A stretch of 64,000 bases of DNA. Source: Bin87 sp965261925. GTDB lineage: Bacteria; Chloroflexota; Dehalococcoidia; Lucifugimonadales; UBA3495. The stretch is from the NCBI GenBank assembly GCA_965261925.1, contig OZ253486.1:2170001-2234000 (forward strand). Reading direction: 5' to 3'. Positions 17,898 through 25,514 of this stretch are shown here, one piece after another; positions within the stretch are counted from its first letter, which is position 1, and the number at the start of each line of letters is the position of its first letter. The position numbers were made by a program, and so were the translations under genes. A model generated the notes under the pieces. That model made no database searches and had not been told where the DNA came from. It saw only the letters and a program-made list of their open reading frames with translations.

Positions 17898-18430
17898 CCC
17901 GTCGCATCCGGGAAAATGCCTGACAACGCCGACCGCTCCAGCGCCTGCATCGTTTCCAGCTCTCCGTCCTCATAGTGGTCGTGACCCAGCAGATGCAACG
18001 CTCCGTGCACTATCAGCAACGCCAGCTCTTGCCGTAGCGGCACTCCCTGGCTTTCCGCCTGCCGCGCGGCCTGCGGGACCGAAACCACTATCTCTCCCAG
18101 CGGAGGCGGCTCGTCCTCCGGTAGCGGCCATCCCGATGGCGTCTCGTCGCCGGACGTCGGCGCTTCCTCGTCCCCTTCCCAGTGACCCCAGTGCTCGAAG
18201 GAAAACGACAGCACATCCGTTGTGCGGTCCACGCCCCGATACTCTCGGTTCAACTGCCGCACCGTCTCGTCGTCTGTCAGCAACAGGCCTATCTCGCCGC
18301 GCGCGTCTGCCGGTAGCGTTCCGGCCAGACCATGCCGGACTGCGGCGGCAAACCACTCGTCATCTTCGCCGTGTCCGGCATCCTCCGGCACGTCCAGTTG
18401 TACTGTGACAACTATATTGGGAAGCAACAT
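17882..18430 (-). CDS. ybeY: Endoribonuclease YbeY (rRNA maturation factor)
   Basis: 182 residues; single-strand endoribonuclease for 16S 3'-end maturation and ribosome quality control. Zinc site HGALHLLGHDHYEDGE is intact. NREYRGVDRTTDVLSF precedes it, and an acidic, Pro-rich insert of about 25 residues lies before LGEIVVSVPQA. Two ATGs compete: the one at 18430 has GAGGAG (18442-18437) 6 nt ahead, whereas the one at 18436 directly abuts it, so 18430 is chosen. It is divergent from the acidic hypothetical gene at 18508. Confidence 0.94.
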   Translation of the reverse strand: MLLPNIVVTVQLDVPEDAGHGEDDEWFAAAVRHGLAGTLPADARGEIGLLLTDDETVRQLNREYRGVDRTTDVLSFSFEHWGHWEGDEEAPTSGDETPSGWPLPEDEPPPLGEIVVSVPQAARQAESQGVPLRQELALLIVHGALHLLGHDHYEDGELETMQALERSALSGIFPDATGQAGQ

Positions 18431-18507
18431 GTTCATCTCCTCGAAATCATCGGCCCAGCAGCCCCGTGATACAATTGCTTGACTAGCTTCGGGCCTAGGA
18501 CGATGCA

Positions 18508-18981
18508 ATGAGCGATGAGCAGTTTACCCCCAACTCGGACCCCGGCGACGACCGTTGGGCGGACTACGCTCTCCCCGAAGAGGGCGTCGCTGACCTCGCT
18601 GACCGGTTGGTGGAGTTCCTCCCGGAACAGGATGAAAACGATCCCCCGCTCATCGTCGGCCAGATTCTGGACGATTTCATTGACCAATCCGGCGCCATGC
18701 CGGAAAACCTGCGTGAGGAAGACGCCCACGCGGTGATCTGCCAGATGCAGATGGCGGTCACCTTGGCTTACCAATTGGGCCGGCTCGAGTCCCGTTCCCC
18801 GGAAATGGTGCGTCGGTTCATCCTTGAGGCCATCGAAAAGTGGGAGGCGAAGCCCCTGTCCGACTCCCTCGACTTCGTTGAAACCGATTTTCGCAAGCCC
18901 AAGGAATTGGTTTTGCCCCGTTTGCGTCGCTGGTGGCAGGAAAACCTCGCCGCCGAAGACTATTACTGGGACGAAGACTGA
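18508..18981 (+). CDS. Acidic hypothetical protein
   Basis: 157 residues, not recognised. The first ~55 residues are Asp/Glu/Pro-rich. The middle (ICQMQMAVTLAYQLGRLES, then MVRRFILEAIEKWE) looks alpha-helical and amphipathic. The C-terminus LVLPRLRRWWQENLAAEDYYWDED is tryptophan-rich and acidic. No signal peptide, membrane segment or metal motif is seen. ATG 18508 lies 77 nt from the divergent ybeY start. It is probably soluble and cytosolic, perhaps a lineage-specific protein. Confidence 0.75.
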   Translation: MSDEQFTPNSDPGDDRWADYALPEEGVADLADRLVEFLPEQDENDPPLIVGQILDDFIDQSGAMPENLREEDAHAVICQMQMAVTLAYQLGRLESRSPEMVRRFILEAIEKWEAKPLSDSLDFVETDFRKPKELVLPRLRRWWQENLAAEDYYWDED

Positions 18982-19080
18982 CCCCGGTTGCGCAGTTTCC
19001 GCGGCGTAATGCGAGAGCCGTCGGCGGGAGACCTCCGCGTCCGGCTTCGCGCTCTATGTTGATGGGAGGGAACCAATCCG

Positions 19081-20259
19081 ATGACCACCGCCACTTATGA
19101 TCTGGTGCTGTCCGGCGGCAACCTGCTCGACCCGGCGCAAGGCATCAACGACGAACCCCGTGATGTGGCCTTCAAGGACGGCAAGGTTGCCGCCGTAGCC
19201 GACCACATCGATCCAACCGCCGCCGCTCAGGCCATCGATGCCACCGGCAAGTTGGTCACGCCCGGTCTCATCGATCTGCACGGCCATTTCTACCACGGCG
19301 GCAGCGGCAGCGCCGTCCACGCCGACCAGACTTGCCTTGGCAGCGGCGTTACCACCGGCGTTGACGCTGGCAGCGCCGGTTTCCTCAACTACGGCGCCAT
19401 GCGCGACTACGTCTTTCCCGCCCACCGCACTCGCCTGCTTGCCTTCCTGCACATCGGCGGTGTCGGTTTGGCGGCCAATCGTGCGTTGGGTGGCGGTCTC
19501 CACGATATGCGAATCATCGATGTGGGTCAGACCGTGCAGGCCATCAGGGAAAACCCCGGTTTCGTATTTGGCGTGAAGGTCCGAATGCACTTCGACGCCG
19601 TGGCCCGCTGGAACGCCCATGAGGCCATGGCCCGCGCCCGCGAGGCCGCCACCGAGGCGGGCGTCCACCTCATGGTGCACGTCAGCGGCACTCCCATTCC
19701 GCTGCCCGATGTGCTGGAGCATCTCGGCCCCGGTGACATTTCCACCCACGCCTTCAACGGCTTCCCTGAAAATATGCTGGACAACTCCGGGAAGGTCCGC
19801 CCCGAAGTCCGCGCCGCTGCCGATCGTGGCGTCATCATGGACGTCGGACATGCCGGTATCCATTGCGACGTCGAGGTGGTGAAAGCCGCCATGGATCAAG
19901 GCGTCGTCCCCGATACTATCAGTACCGACGTCCACATCGCCCCGCCGGGCCGCGTCGTTTACCTTATGAACGACTTGGTCAGCAAGTTCCACGCCTTGGG
20001 TATGCCCCTCGCCGACGCCGTCGCCGCCAGCACCAGCCGCCCCGCCGAGATCCTGGGGCTGCAGGACAGCATCGGCTCCCTAGCTGTCGGCATGGAGGGC
20101 GACGCCACGGTATGGGACAAGCGCCAGGGGCGCTTCGTGTGGCACGATATGGCCGGCCACAACGTGGACGGCGCGCTCCGTCTCGACACCTTTGCCACCA
20201 TCAAGGGCGGCGCCACCGCCTGGCGTGAGGGCCAACTCGTGCAGATGGGCGAGTGCTAG
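19081..20259 (+). CDS. Metal-dependent amidohydrolase / deacetylase (dihydroorotase-like)
   Basis: 392-residue amidohydrolase-superfamily enzyme. Metal ligands: HxH in GLIDLHGHFYHGG, a probable carboxylated Lys in VKVRMHF, His in HVSGTP, His in VMDVGHAG, and Asp in ISTDVHI. The N-terminal LVLSGGNLLDPAQGIND and C-terminal TVWDKRQGRF strands form the usual small beta-sandwich. The layout matches the amidohydrolase/deacetylase group close to dihydroorotases, whose substrates are mostly unknown. GGGAGG at 19065-19070 precedes ATG 19081. Confidence 0.87.
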   Translation: MTTATYDLVLSGGNLLDPAQGINDEPRDVAFKDGKVAAVADHIDPTAAAQAIDATGKLVTPGLIDLHGHFYHGGSGSAVHADQTCLGSGVTTGVDAGSAGFLNYGAMRDYVFPAHRTRLLAFLHIGGVGLAANRALGGGLHDMRIIDVGQTVQAIRENPGFVFGVKVRMHFDAVARWNAHEAMARAREAATEAGVHLMVHVSGTPIPLPDVLEHLGPGDISTHAFNGFPENMLDNSGKVRPEVRAAADRGVIMDVGHAGIHCDVEVVKAAMDQGVVPDTISTDVHIAPPGRVVYLMNDLVSKFHALGMPLADAVAASTSRPAEILGLQDSIGSLAVGMEGDATVWDKRQGRFVWHDMAGHNVDGALRLDTFATIKGGATAWREGQLVQMGEC

Positions 20260-20477
20260 CTCGCGCCGGTTTGTGATCTTGGTGGGGCGTGGCGATTCCG
20301 AGTTCCCGTTTCGCGTTGGCACGAAAACCGACTTGCCCTTTCGCCGGTGCCGGTGCTGGGTGACGAGGCCGGGCCTGCTCGGCAGCGATCCAATCCGACA
20401 CCTCCGGTTCGAGTAGAAAACCCCGTCCGCCTTTTCCTTGACGCTGCAATATCCGACTGATACGGTGAGGACACGTT

Positions 20478-21371
20478 ATGCGTATTGGTGAATTTGACAT
20501 CGTCGAACCAGTGCCGGAGTTGCACGAGCCGCACCTGCTGGCCGTGCTCCGCCCTTGGATCGACGTGGGAAACGTGGGCAGTTTGTCCCTCGGCAGGATC
20601 GAGCGCCATCTGCGTAGCCAGGAGCTCGGGCGCCTCTATCGCCCGGGGCGCTACTACGATTTCACGCGCTATCGCCCGCGCTCCTACCTCGTCAACGGCC
20701 GCCGCGAGGTCACCGTCCCGAACACGATCATCCGTTACGCCAACCCCGAAGACGGGCCCCATCTCCTGACCGCGCACCTGTTGGAGCCCCACCTCTACGG
20801 CGAGGACTACTCCGACGCTCTACTGGAGATCATCAATCACTTTGGCGTGAAGCAGTACGCCCTCATCGGCGGCATGTACGATATGGTCCCGCACACCCGT
20901 CCGCTCGTGGTTTCAGGCTTGGGCACCGGTGACAACGTGGAACGCGACTACCGCATTGCCAACGCGCGCGCCAGCAGCTACGAGGGACCAACCACCATCA
21001 CCTACACCGTCAGCCAGACCGCGGCTCAAAACGGAGTCGAGACGCGCGCGTTCGTCGTCCATTTGCCTCAGTACCTCACCCTGGACGACGATCACCAGGG
21101 CGCGGCCCGCATGATGGACCTGCTCTGCCGCCTGTACAACCTCCCCGATTACATCGCCCAGACCGAGCGCGGCCAGAAGCAGTACGACGAGCTCACTCCC
21201 AACGACGGCCAGATCCCCACCGGAGACACCCTCGCTCGCATTGAAGAGATGTACGACAGTGAATACGGCGACGACGAGCCGACTGAGCCAACCACGCCGC
21301 TCCCGTCCAGCATCGAAGAATTCCTCCAGGGCCTGGGCGCGGATCTCGGCGAGGACGAGGAATCGCGCTAG
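20478..21371 (+). CDS. PAC2-family protein (proteasome-assembly-chaperone fold)
   Basis: 297 residues. The first ~220 fit the PAC2 family: a Trp/Asp-Val-Gly block (PWIDVGNVGSLSLGRIERHL), VNGRREVTVPNTIIRY, and the alanine/glycine block YALIGGMYDMVPHTRP. In eukaryotes PAC2 helps proteasome assembly. Bacterial members are often near proteasome or ligase genes but mostly uncharacterised (family knowledge). No proteasome gene is in this window. The C-terminal ~50 residues are acidic and disordered. An M20 peptidase follows 31 nt later. Confidence 0.82.
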   Translation: MRIGEFDIVEPVPELHEPHLLAVLRPWIDVGNVGSLSLGRIERHLRSQELGRLYRPGRYYDFTRYRPRSYLVNGRREVTVPNTIIRYANPEDGPHLLTAHLLEPHLYGEDYSDALLEIINHFGVKQYALIGGMYDMVPHTRPLVVSGLGTGDNVERDYRIANARASSYEGPTTITYTVSQTAAQNGVETRAFVVHLPQYLTLDDDHQGAARMMDLLCRLYNLPDYIAQTERGQKQYDELTPNDGQIPTGDTLARIEEMYDSEYGDDEPTEPTTPLPSSIEEFLQGLGADLGEDEESR

Positions 21372-21402
21372 GCGGTTCCCGTCTGCCAGCGCAGGTGAAC
21401 CG

Positions 21403-22734
21403 ATGGCCTCCGCGTCGCCTGCAACCGGAGTCCGACCCCCGGTAGCCGAGCTCCTCCAGAAGCTCATTCGCTTCGATACGACCAACCCTCCCGGCAACGA
21501 GAGCCTGTGTGCCGCATATTGCCGGGACGTGCTTGCCGACGCCGGCATTGCCGCCGACCTCTTGGGTGACGACCCCGACCGCCTCAACGTCGTCAGCCGC
21601 CTGCCCGGTCGTGGGGACGCCCCGCCGCTCCTGCTCTACGGCCATATCGACGTTGTTCCCACGGCTGCCCAGCCTTGGGACGTTCCCCCATTTGAGGGCC
21701 GCCTCCAGGACGACTACGTCTGGGGCCGCGGAGCCCTGGACATGAAGGGCGGCGTCGCCATGATGATGGACGCCTTCATTCGTGCTCACCAGGAGGATGC
21801 CAACCTCCCCGGCGACGTGGTTCTGGCGCTGGTTAGTGACGAGGAAGCCGGCGGCAATACCGGAGCTGCCTGGTTGGCCCGTTCCCGCCCCGAGTTATTC
21901 GAGGGCGTGCGCTACGCCGTGGGCGAGTTCGGCGGGTTCAGCAAGACCTACCGGGGTCGCAAGTTTTACATGGTCCAGGTGGCTGAGAAGCAGGGGTGCC
22001 GCGTTCAGGCCGTTGCGCGCGGGCCCGGAGGACACGGTTCCCTCGTCCACCATGACACGGCTCCGACCCGCATGTCCCAGTTCCTGGTCAAGCTCGATCG
22101 TACGCCGTTGCCCTTCCACGTCCATCCCGTCACGCGCATGATGATCGAGGCAATGGCAGGTCGCTTGCCCTTGGCCGACGGCACGTTTTTGCGGCTGCTC
22201 CTGAATCCCGCGTTCACGGGTCGTATGCTGCGCCGCATGGGCGCCGTGGGTCGCGAGATGGAGCCTCTGTTCCGTCACACCGCCAATGCCACCGTCATCG
22301 CCGGTGGCGAAAAAACCAACGTCATCCCCAGCGAGGTTACGGTTACCCTGGATTGCCGGATGCTGCCGGGCTACGACGCCGAGGACCTGCTAGGCGAGCT
22401 GCAGAATATCGCTGGCCCCGACATCGAGCTTCAGGCCGTCCGTTTTGAGCCCAAGCCTTGGGTGCTGAACATGGGCCTCTTCGACACCTTATCCGACATC
22501 ATTCGTGAACAGGATGCCGAAGGTGTCTCCGTCCCCATGCTCATGCCGGCCGGAACCGACGGACGCCATTTCGCCGCGCTCGGTATCCAGACCTATGGTT
22601 GGATGCCCATGAACCTGCCCGCCGATTTTGACTTCCTCAAAACCATTCATGCCGCCAACGAGCGTGTCCCGGTGTCGGCGCTGGAGTTCGGCGCCAGAGC
22701 CCTGTTTCAACTGCTGCAACGTTTTCACGACTGA
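21403..22734 (+). CDS. M20-family metallopeptidase (ArgE/DapE/CPG2-like)
   Basis: 443-residue di-zinc exopeptidase or deacylase. Metal and catalytic motifs: GHIDVVPT (His and Asp), WGRGALDMKGGVA (bridging Asp), SDEEAGG (catalytic Glu plus ligand Glu). GPGGHGSLVH marks the dimerisation domain, and a late MPAGTDGRHFAALG provides the last ligand. ATG 21403 is preferred because TNPPGNE then falls near residue 33, as usual. No signal peptide, so the enzyme is probably cytosolic. It sits between the PAC2 gene and a lipoprotein gene that starts 2 nt later. Confidence 0.92.
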   Translation: MASASPATGVRPPVAELLQKLIRFDTTNPPGNESLCAAYCRDVLADAGIAADLLGDDPDRLNVVSRLPGRGDAPPLLLYGHIDVVPTAAQPWDVPPFEGRLQDDYVWGRGALDMKGGVAMMMDAFIRAHQEDANLPGDVVLALVSDEEAGGNTGAAWLARSRPELFEGVRYAVGEFGGFSKTYRGRKFYMVQVAEKQGCRVQAVARGPGGHGSLVHHDTAPTRMSQFLVKLDRTPLPFHVHPVTRMMIEAMAGRLPLADGTFLRLLLNPAFTGRMLRRMGAVGREMEPLFRHTANATVIAGGEKTNVIPSEVTVTLDCRMLPGYDAEDLLGELQNIAGPDIELQAVRFEPKPWVLNMGLFDTLSDIIREQDAEGVSVPMLMPAGTDGRHFAALGIQTYGWMPMNLPADFDFLKTIHAANERVPVSALEFGARALFQLLQRFHD

Positions 22735-22736
22735 CA

Positions 22737-23498
22737 GTGGCTCGCACCTGGATTCTGCGGACCGTGCTGCTCACGATGGCATTCGCGGTCGCGGCCTGCA
22801 CTGGGGACCCCCTGCCGGTTGCCCCGTCCCAATCGGTTTCCTCACCTACCGCCGGCTCCCCATCGTCGGTCGGCGGAGCCTTCACCGTCACGCCTCGACC
22901 CTCTCCGACCGTTGCGGTCACCGCGAGTGCGGCTACTGCGGTCAGCGCACCCTCCGTTCCCAAGCCCACCGCGACTGGTGAGCCGAAACCCACCGCTCCT
23001 CCGCTTGAGTCTTCGAGCCCTACTGTCGGGCTGTTGCGCCTTCGGGATGACCTGGACGATCCCTTGGGTTATTGCATCGACGTCCGAGGCTTCGGCTCCA
23101 GCATCCGCCTGGATGCCAGCCTGCAGGCCCATAGCTGCAAGTCCAATTCACCTGACGACCAATCGTTTGCCCTGGTTGGAGATGGTCCGGGAGGCAGGAT
23201 TTTGCTAATCGAATATGACGTCTGCCTAGCCGTTGCTGATACAGCACCGGGGGCGTCCGTTCACCTGCGCCCTTGCGACGATCAATCAGTTTCCCAGCAG
23301 TTCGAATGGCTGGGCGATGGACGGCTTCGTCTACAGGCAGAACGCGGCGTGTCGCAGCCGGAGTTGTGCGTTGGCGTCGCCGGGGGAGACGGCGAACCCG
23401 CCGGAGGCCGCGATCACTTGCGTCGGGACCTGATGCTGCGGGATTGCGGCGAAACCGACCCTGCCTTGACGGCGTGGGAAGTAGTCCCGAATCAATAG
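22737..23498 (+). CDS. Lipoprotein with ricin-B-like beta-trefoil domain
   Basis: 253 residues. An N-terminal signal peptide ends in lipobox VAAC (Cys about residue 21). Then comes a Ser/Thr/Pro-rich linker (~22-100), typical of surface lipoproteins. The rest has trefoil-like repeats with paired cysteines: YCIDVRG...SCK, VCLAVADT...RPCDDQS with QQFEW, and LCVGV...LRDC. This is the QxW-type ricin-B pattern, which usually binds sugars. It starts at GTG 22737, 2 nt after the peptidase. The stop codon lies within the hairpin repeat at 23496. Confidence 0.8.
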   Translation: MARTWILRTVLLTMAFAVAACTGDPLPVAPSQSVSSPTAGSPSSVGGAFTVTPRPSPTVAVTASAATAVSAPSVPKPTATGEPKPTAPPLESSSPTVGLLRLRDDLDDPLGYCIDVRGFGSSIRLDASLQAHSCKSNSPDDQSFALVGDGPGGRILLIEYDVCLAVADTAPGASVHLRPCDDQSVSQQFEWLGDGRLRLQAERGVSQPELCVGVAGGDGEPAGGRDHLRRDLMLRDCGETDPALTAWEVVPNQ

Positions 23499-23521
23499 GG
23501 GCGAATATTTATTCGCCCCTA
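23496..23521. repeat. Palindromic hairpin repeat TAGGGGCGAAT, copy 2
   Basis: Same 11-bp stem as the copy at 2474, with loop ATTT. The first TAG of the stem is the lipoprotein gene's stop codon. It lies between two convergent operons (lipoprotein on +, rplT on -, stop at 23551), where it could terminate both. Confidence 0.82.
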
Positions 23522-23550
23522 CCGTTGTAATCCGAAGTGCCAGGATCAGG

Positions 23551-23916
23551 TTACTGTGGCGTCGCGGTCGCCCCTTTGGCCACGTCGATCAGCCGCTCAA
23601 ACGCGTCATGATCCCGCACTGCCATGTCTGCCAGCATCTTGCGGTCAATCTCGATGCCCGCGACGTTCATTCCGTGCATAAACTGGCTGTAGGTCATGTC
23701 GTGCTGGCGGCACGCCGCTCCAATCCGAATGATCCACAGGCGGCGGAAGTCGCCCTTGCGCTGCCGTCGGTGGCGGTACGCGTGGCTCCACGCGTGCATC
23801 ACCGCCTCTTTGGCCCACTTATAGTTGCGCCCAGATGACGCCTGATAGCCCTTTGCGGCTTTGATGATCTTCTTGTGTCGAGCGCGTTTGGTCACGCCCC
23901 TTTTGACTCTTGGCAC
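23551..23916 (-). CDS. rplT: 50S ribosomal protein L20
   Basis: 121 residues; binds 23S rRNA early in 50S assembly and often represses its own operon. The N-terminus MPRVKRGVTKRARHKKI and the blocks GRNYKWAKEAVMHAWSHAYRHRRQRKGDFR and LWIIRIGAACR are standard. Last gene of infC-rpmI-rplT. Confidence 0.98.
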   Translation of the reverse strand: MPRVKRGVTKRARHKKIIKAAKGYQASSGRNYKWAKEAVMHAWSHAYRHRRQRKGDFRRLWIIRIGAACRQHDMTYSQFMHGMNVAGIEIDRKMLADMAVRDHDAFERLIDVAKGATATPQ

Positions 23917-23934
23917 GGTTGCGGATTCTCCAGT

Positions 23935-24135
23935 TTAAACGTCGTATGGTATCAGCCGGCTCAGGCGTTTCACGTCAGCGGCGGCGTAGCCGATCTTCTG
24001 CGCGAACTTCCTGGTCACTTTCTTCGGCTTCTTGCGACGGAGATGGCTGCTCATCCGCTTGCGGCGGAGCAACTTGCCGGTGCCCGTCACATGTATGCGG
24101 GCTTTGGCCCCTTTGTGGGTTTTCAGTTTGGGCAT
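23935..24135 (-). CDS. rpmI: 50S ribosomal protein L35
   Basis: 66 residues, the usual length. MPKLKTHKGAKARIHVTGTG and the basic run LLRRKRMSSHLRRKK are diagnostic. It sits between infC (6 nt) and rplT (18 nt) in the conserved order. Confidence 0.97.
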   Translation of the reverse strand: MPKLKTHKGAKARIHVTGTGKLLRRKRMSSHLRRKKPKKVTRKFAQKIGYAAADVKRLSRLIPYDV

Positions 24136-24141
24136 GTGTAG

Positions 24142-24696
24142 TTATTCCGTAGCTACTGCTTCCTTTCGTTCGTTGCGCGCCGCCACCGTCGGACTCGGTA
24201 TCAAGACCATGGACATGGCCCTGCCTTCCATCGATGGCTGCTGCTCCAACCGGATGTCGTCTTTCAACTCTTCTGCGACCCGCTTCAACAGCGAAAGCCC
24301 GTTTTGCTGGTGAACTGCCTCGCGCCCTCGGAACCGGACCGTCAGTTTGACTTTGTCACCATTCCCGATGAACTGGCGCACCTTGCGCAACTTGGCATCG
24401 AAGTCGTGCGTGCCAATGTTTGGCCGGAACCGTACTTCCTTCAGTTCGTTGCTCTTCTGGGATTTGCGGGTCTCGCGTTCCTTCTTCGACGTGAGGTATC
24501 GGAGCTTTCCGTAGTCCAGCAGCCGCGCGACCGGGGGATCGGCGTTCGGCGCCACTTCCACCAGGTCAAGGTCATTCATCCGCGCCCTGGAGAGGGCGTC
24601 GGACACCGTCATCACGCCAAGCTGCTCGCCATCTTCTCCAATTACTCGTACCCGCGGGACGCGTATCTGTTCATTGACCCTGTACTGCCTGGCTAT
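24142..24696 (-). CDS. infC: Translation initiation factor IF-3 with AUA start codon
   Basis: 184 residues. IF-3 checks start-codon/initiator-tRNA pairing and keeps subunits apart. A conventional ATG exists only at 24615, but that would remove the conserved N-terminus. Reading upstream gives I-A-R-Q-Y-R-V-N-E-Q-I-R-V, the normal IF-3 beginning, and the first codon is ATA at 24696. A perfect AGGAGG at 24709-24704 sits 7 nt before it. Rare infC start codons (AUU in E. coli) let IF-3 repress its own translation (established); the same is inferred here. The C-domain (RFRGREAVHQQNGLSLL) is complete. Confidence 0.93.
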   Translation of the reverse strand: MARQYRVNEQIRVPRVRVIGEDGEQLGVMTVSDALSRARMNDLDLVEVAPNADPPVARLLDYGKLRYLTSKKERETRKSQKSNELKEVRFRPNIGTHDFDAKLRKVRQFIGNGDKVKLTVRFRGREAVHQQNGLSLLKRVAEELKDDIRLEQQPSMEGRAMSMVLIPSPTVAARNERKEAVATE

Positions 24697-24709
24697 GGCG
24701 TCACCTCCT
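24694..24709 (-). promoter_or_regulatory. Shine-Dalgarno and AUA start of infC (likely autoregulatory)
   Basis: AGGAGG (minus strand 24709-24704), 7-nt spacer, then ATA. The strong ribosome-binding site with a discriminated start codon is the arrangement on which IF-3 autorepression depends. No other in-frame ATG, GTG or TTG preserves the conserved N-terminal block. Confidence 0.85.
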
Positions 24710-24893
24710 TGGTGGTGCGTAGCGTAGAAAGCCGGGACCCGAAGGGCCCCAACCGCTCATCATTGCACTATTCTAGCGGCGGCCTACTGGGCAGTCAACG
24801 ATTTGACGAACGGTTTCGACAGTCGTGGGTGCTCACCTCGCGTTTTGTCTCGGTAATTCCGTGCGGCGACCGTGCCCTGCGTCCGAACCGTCC

Positions 24894-25514
24894 TTACTTC
24901 GCCTCTTCTTCCTCGTCCTCTTCAGGCGGCTCTTCGTCGTCATCGTCCAGGTCGTCTTCGCCGAGCAAGTCTTCGTCCTCGTCATCGTCGTCTGCGGCGA
25001 GAACCTCCAAGATCCGGGCCAACTGCTCGTCCTCTGCCGTTCCTGCAGCCGTTAGCATCCGCGCGCTGTCGAGAACTTCTTCGGGTTCCGGCTCCTCCAA
25101 GGCGATCGCGGCAAATCCGTAGAAAACATCGCTGTCCAGCACCCTGGCCAGTCCGTTCACCGTCAGCGTGATCGGACGGATCGGGGTCGACCATTTCTCG
25201 GTCAGTTCGGTATGCAATTCCGACAGCGGCATCGGCTCGCCTCCCTGCAGCAGCAGCGTGCGGAACACAATCTCCTGCAGCGGCATCGAAGACTGAATGA
25301 ACTCCGTGTCACCGGCGCAATGGGTCCTGATCTCTTTCACCAGGTCGGACGGATGCGCGATCTCCGCTGACGTCTTGCCGAACGATGGGCACGTGGTGTT
25401 GAGCCGGGCCAGCAGTAACTGGATAGGGGACCGATTCAGTTCGTCCAGCCTTTCCAGGCTGAACCGGTATTCGGGTCGTGCCGATCTGCTATTTCCCGTG
25501 ACGGTGGTCGTCAT
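24894..25514 (-). CDS. Unrecognised protein with helix-turn-helix-like core and Asp/Glu tail (RNAP delta-like layout)
   Basis: 206 residues. N-terminal ~70 residues show no motif. Residues ~77-130 (MPLQEIVFRTLLLQGGEPMPLSELHTEL ... SDVFYGF) read like a winged-helix/HARE-HTH domain. The last ~45 residues are almost all Asp and Glu. This layout resembles the delta subunit of Firmicutes RNA polymerase (HARE-HTH plus acidic tail), but I cannot show homology. ATG 25514 overlaps the moeA stop (ATGA), so it is translated with moeA. infC lies 197 bp downstream on the same strand. Confidence 0.6.
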   Translation of the reverse strand: MTTTVTGNSRSARPEYRFSLERLDELNRSPIQLLLARLNTTCPSFGKTSAEIAHPSDLVKEIRTHCAGDTEFIQSSMPLQEIVFRTLLLQGGEPMPLSELHTELTEKWSTPIRPITLTVNGLARVLDSDVFYGFAAIALEEPEPEEVLDSARMLTAAGTAEDEQLARILEVLAADDDDEDEDLLGEDDLDDDDEEPPEEDEEEEAK

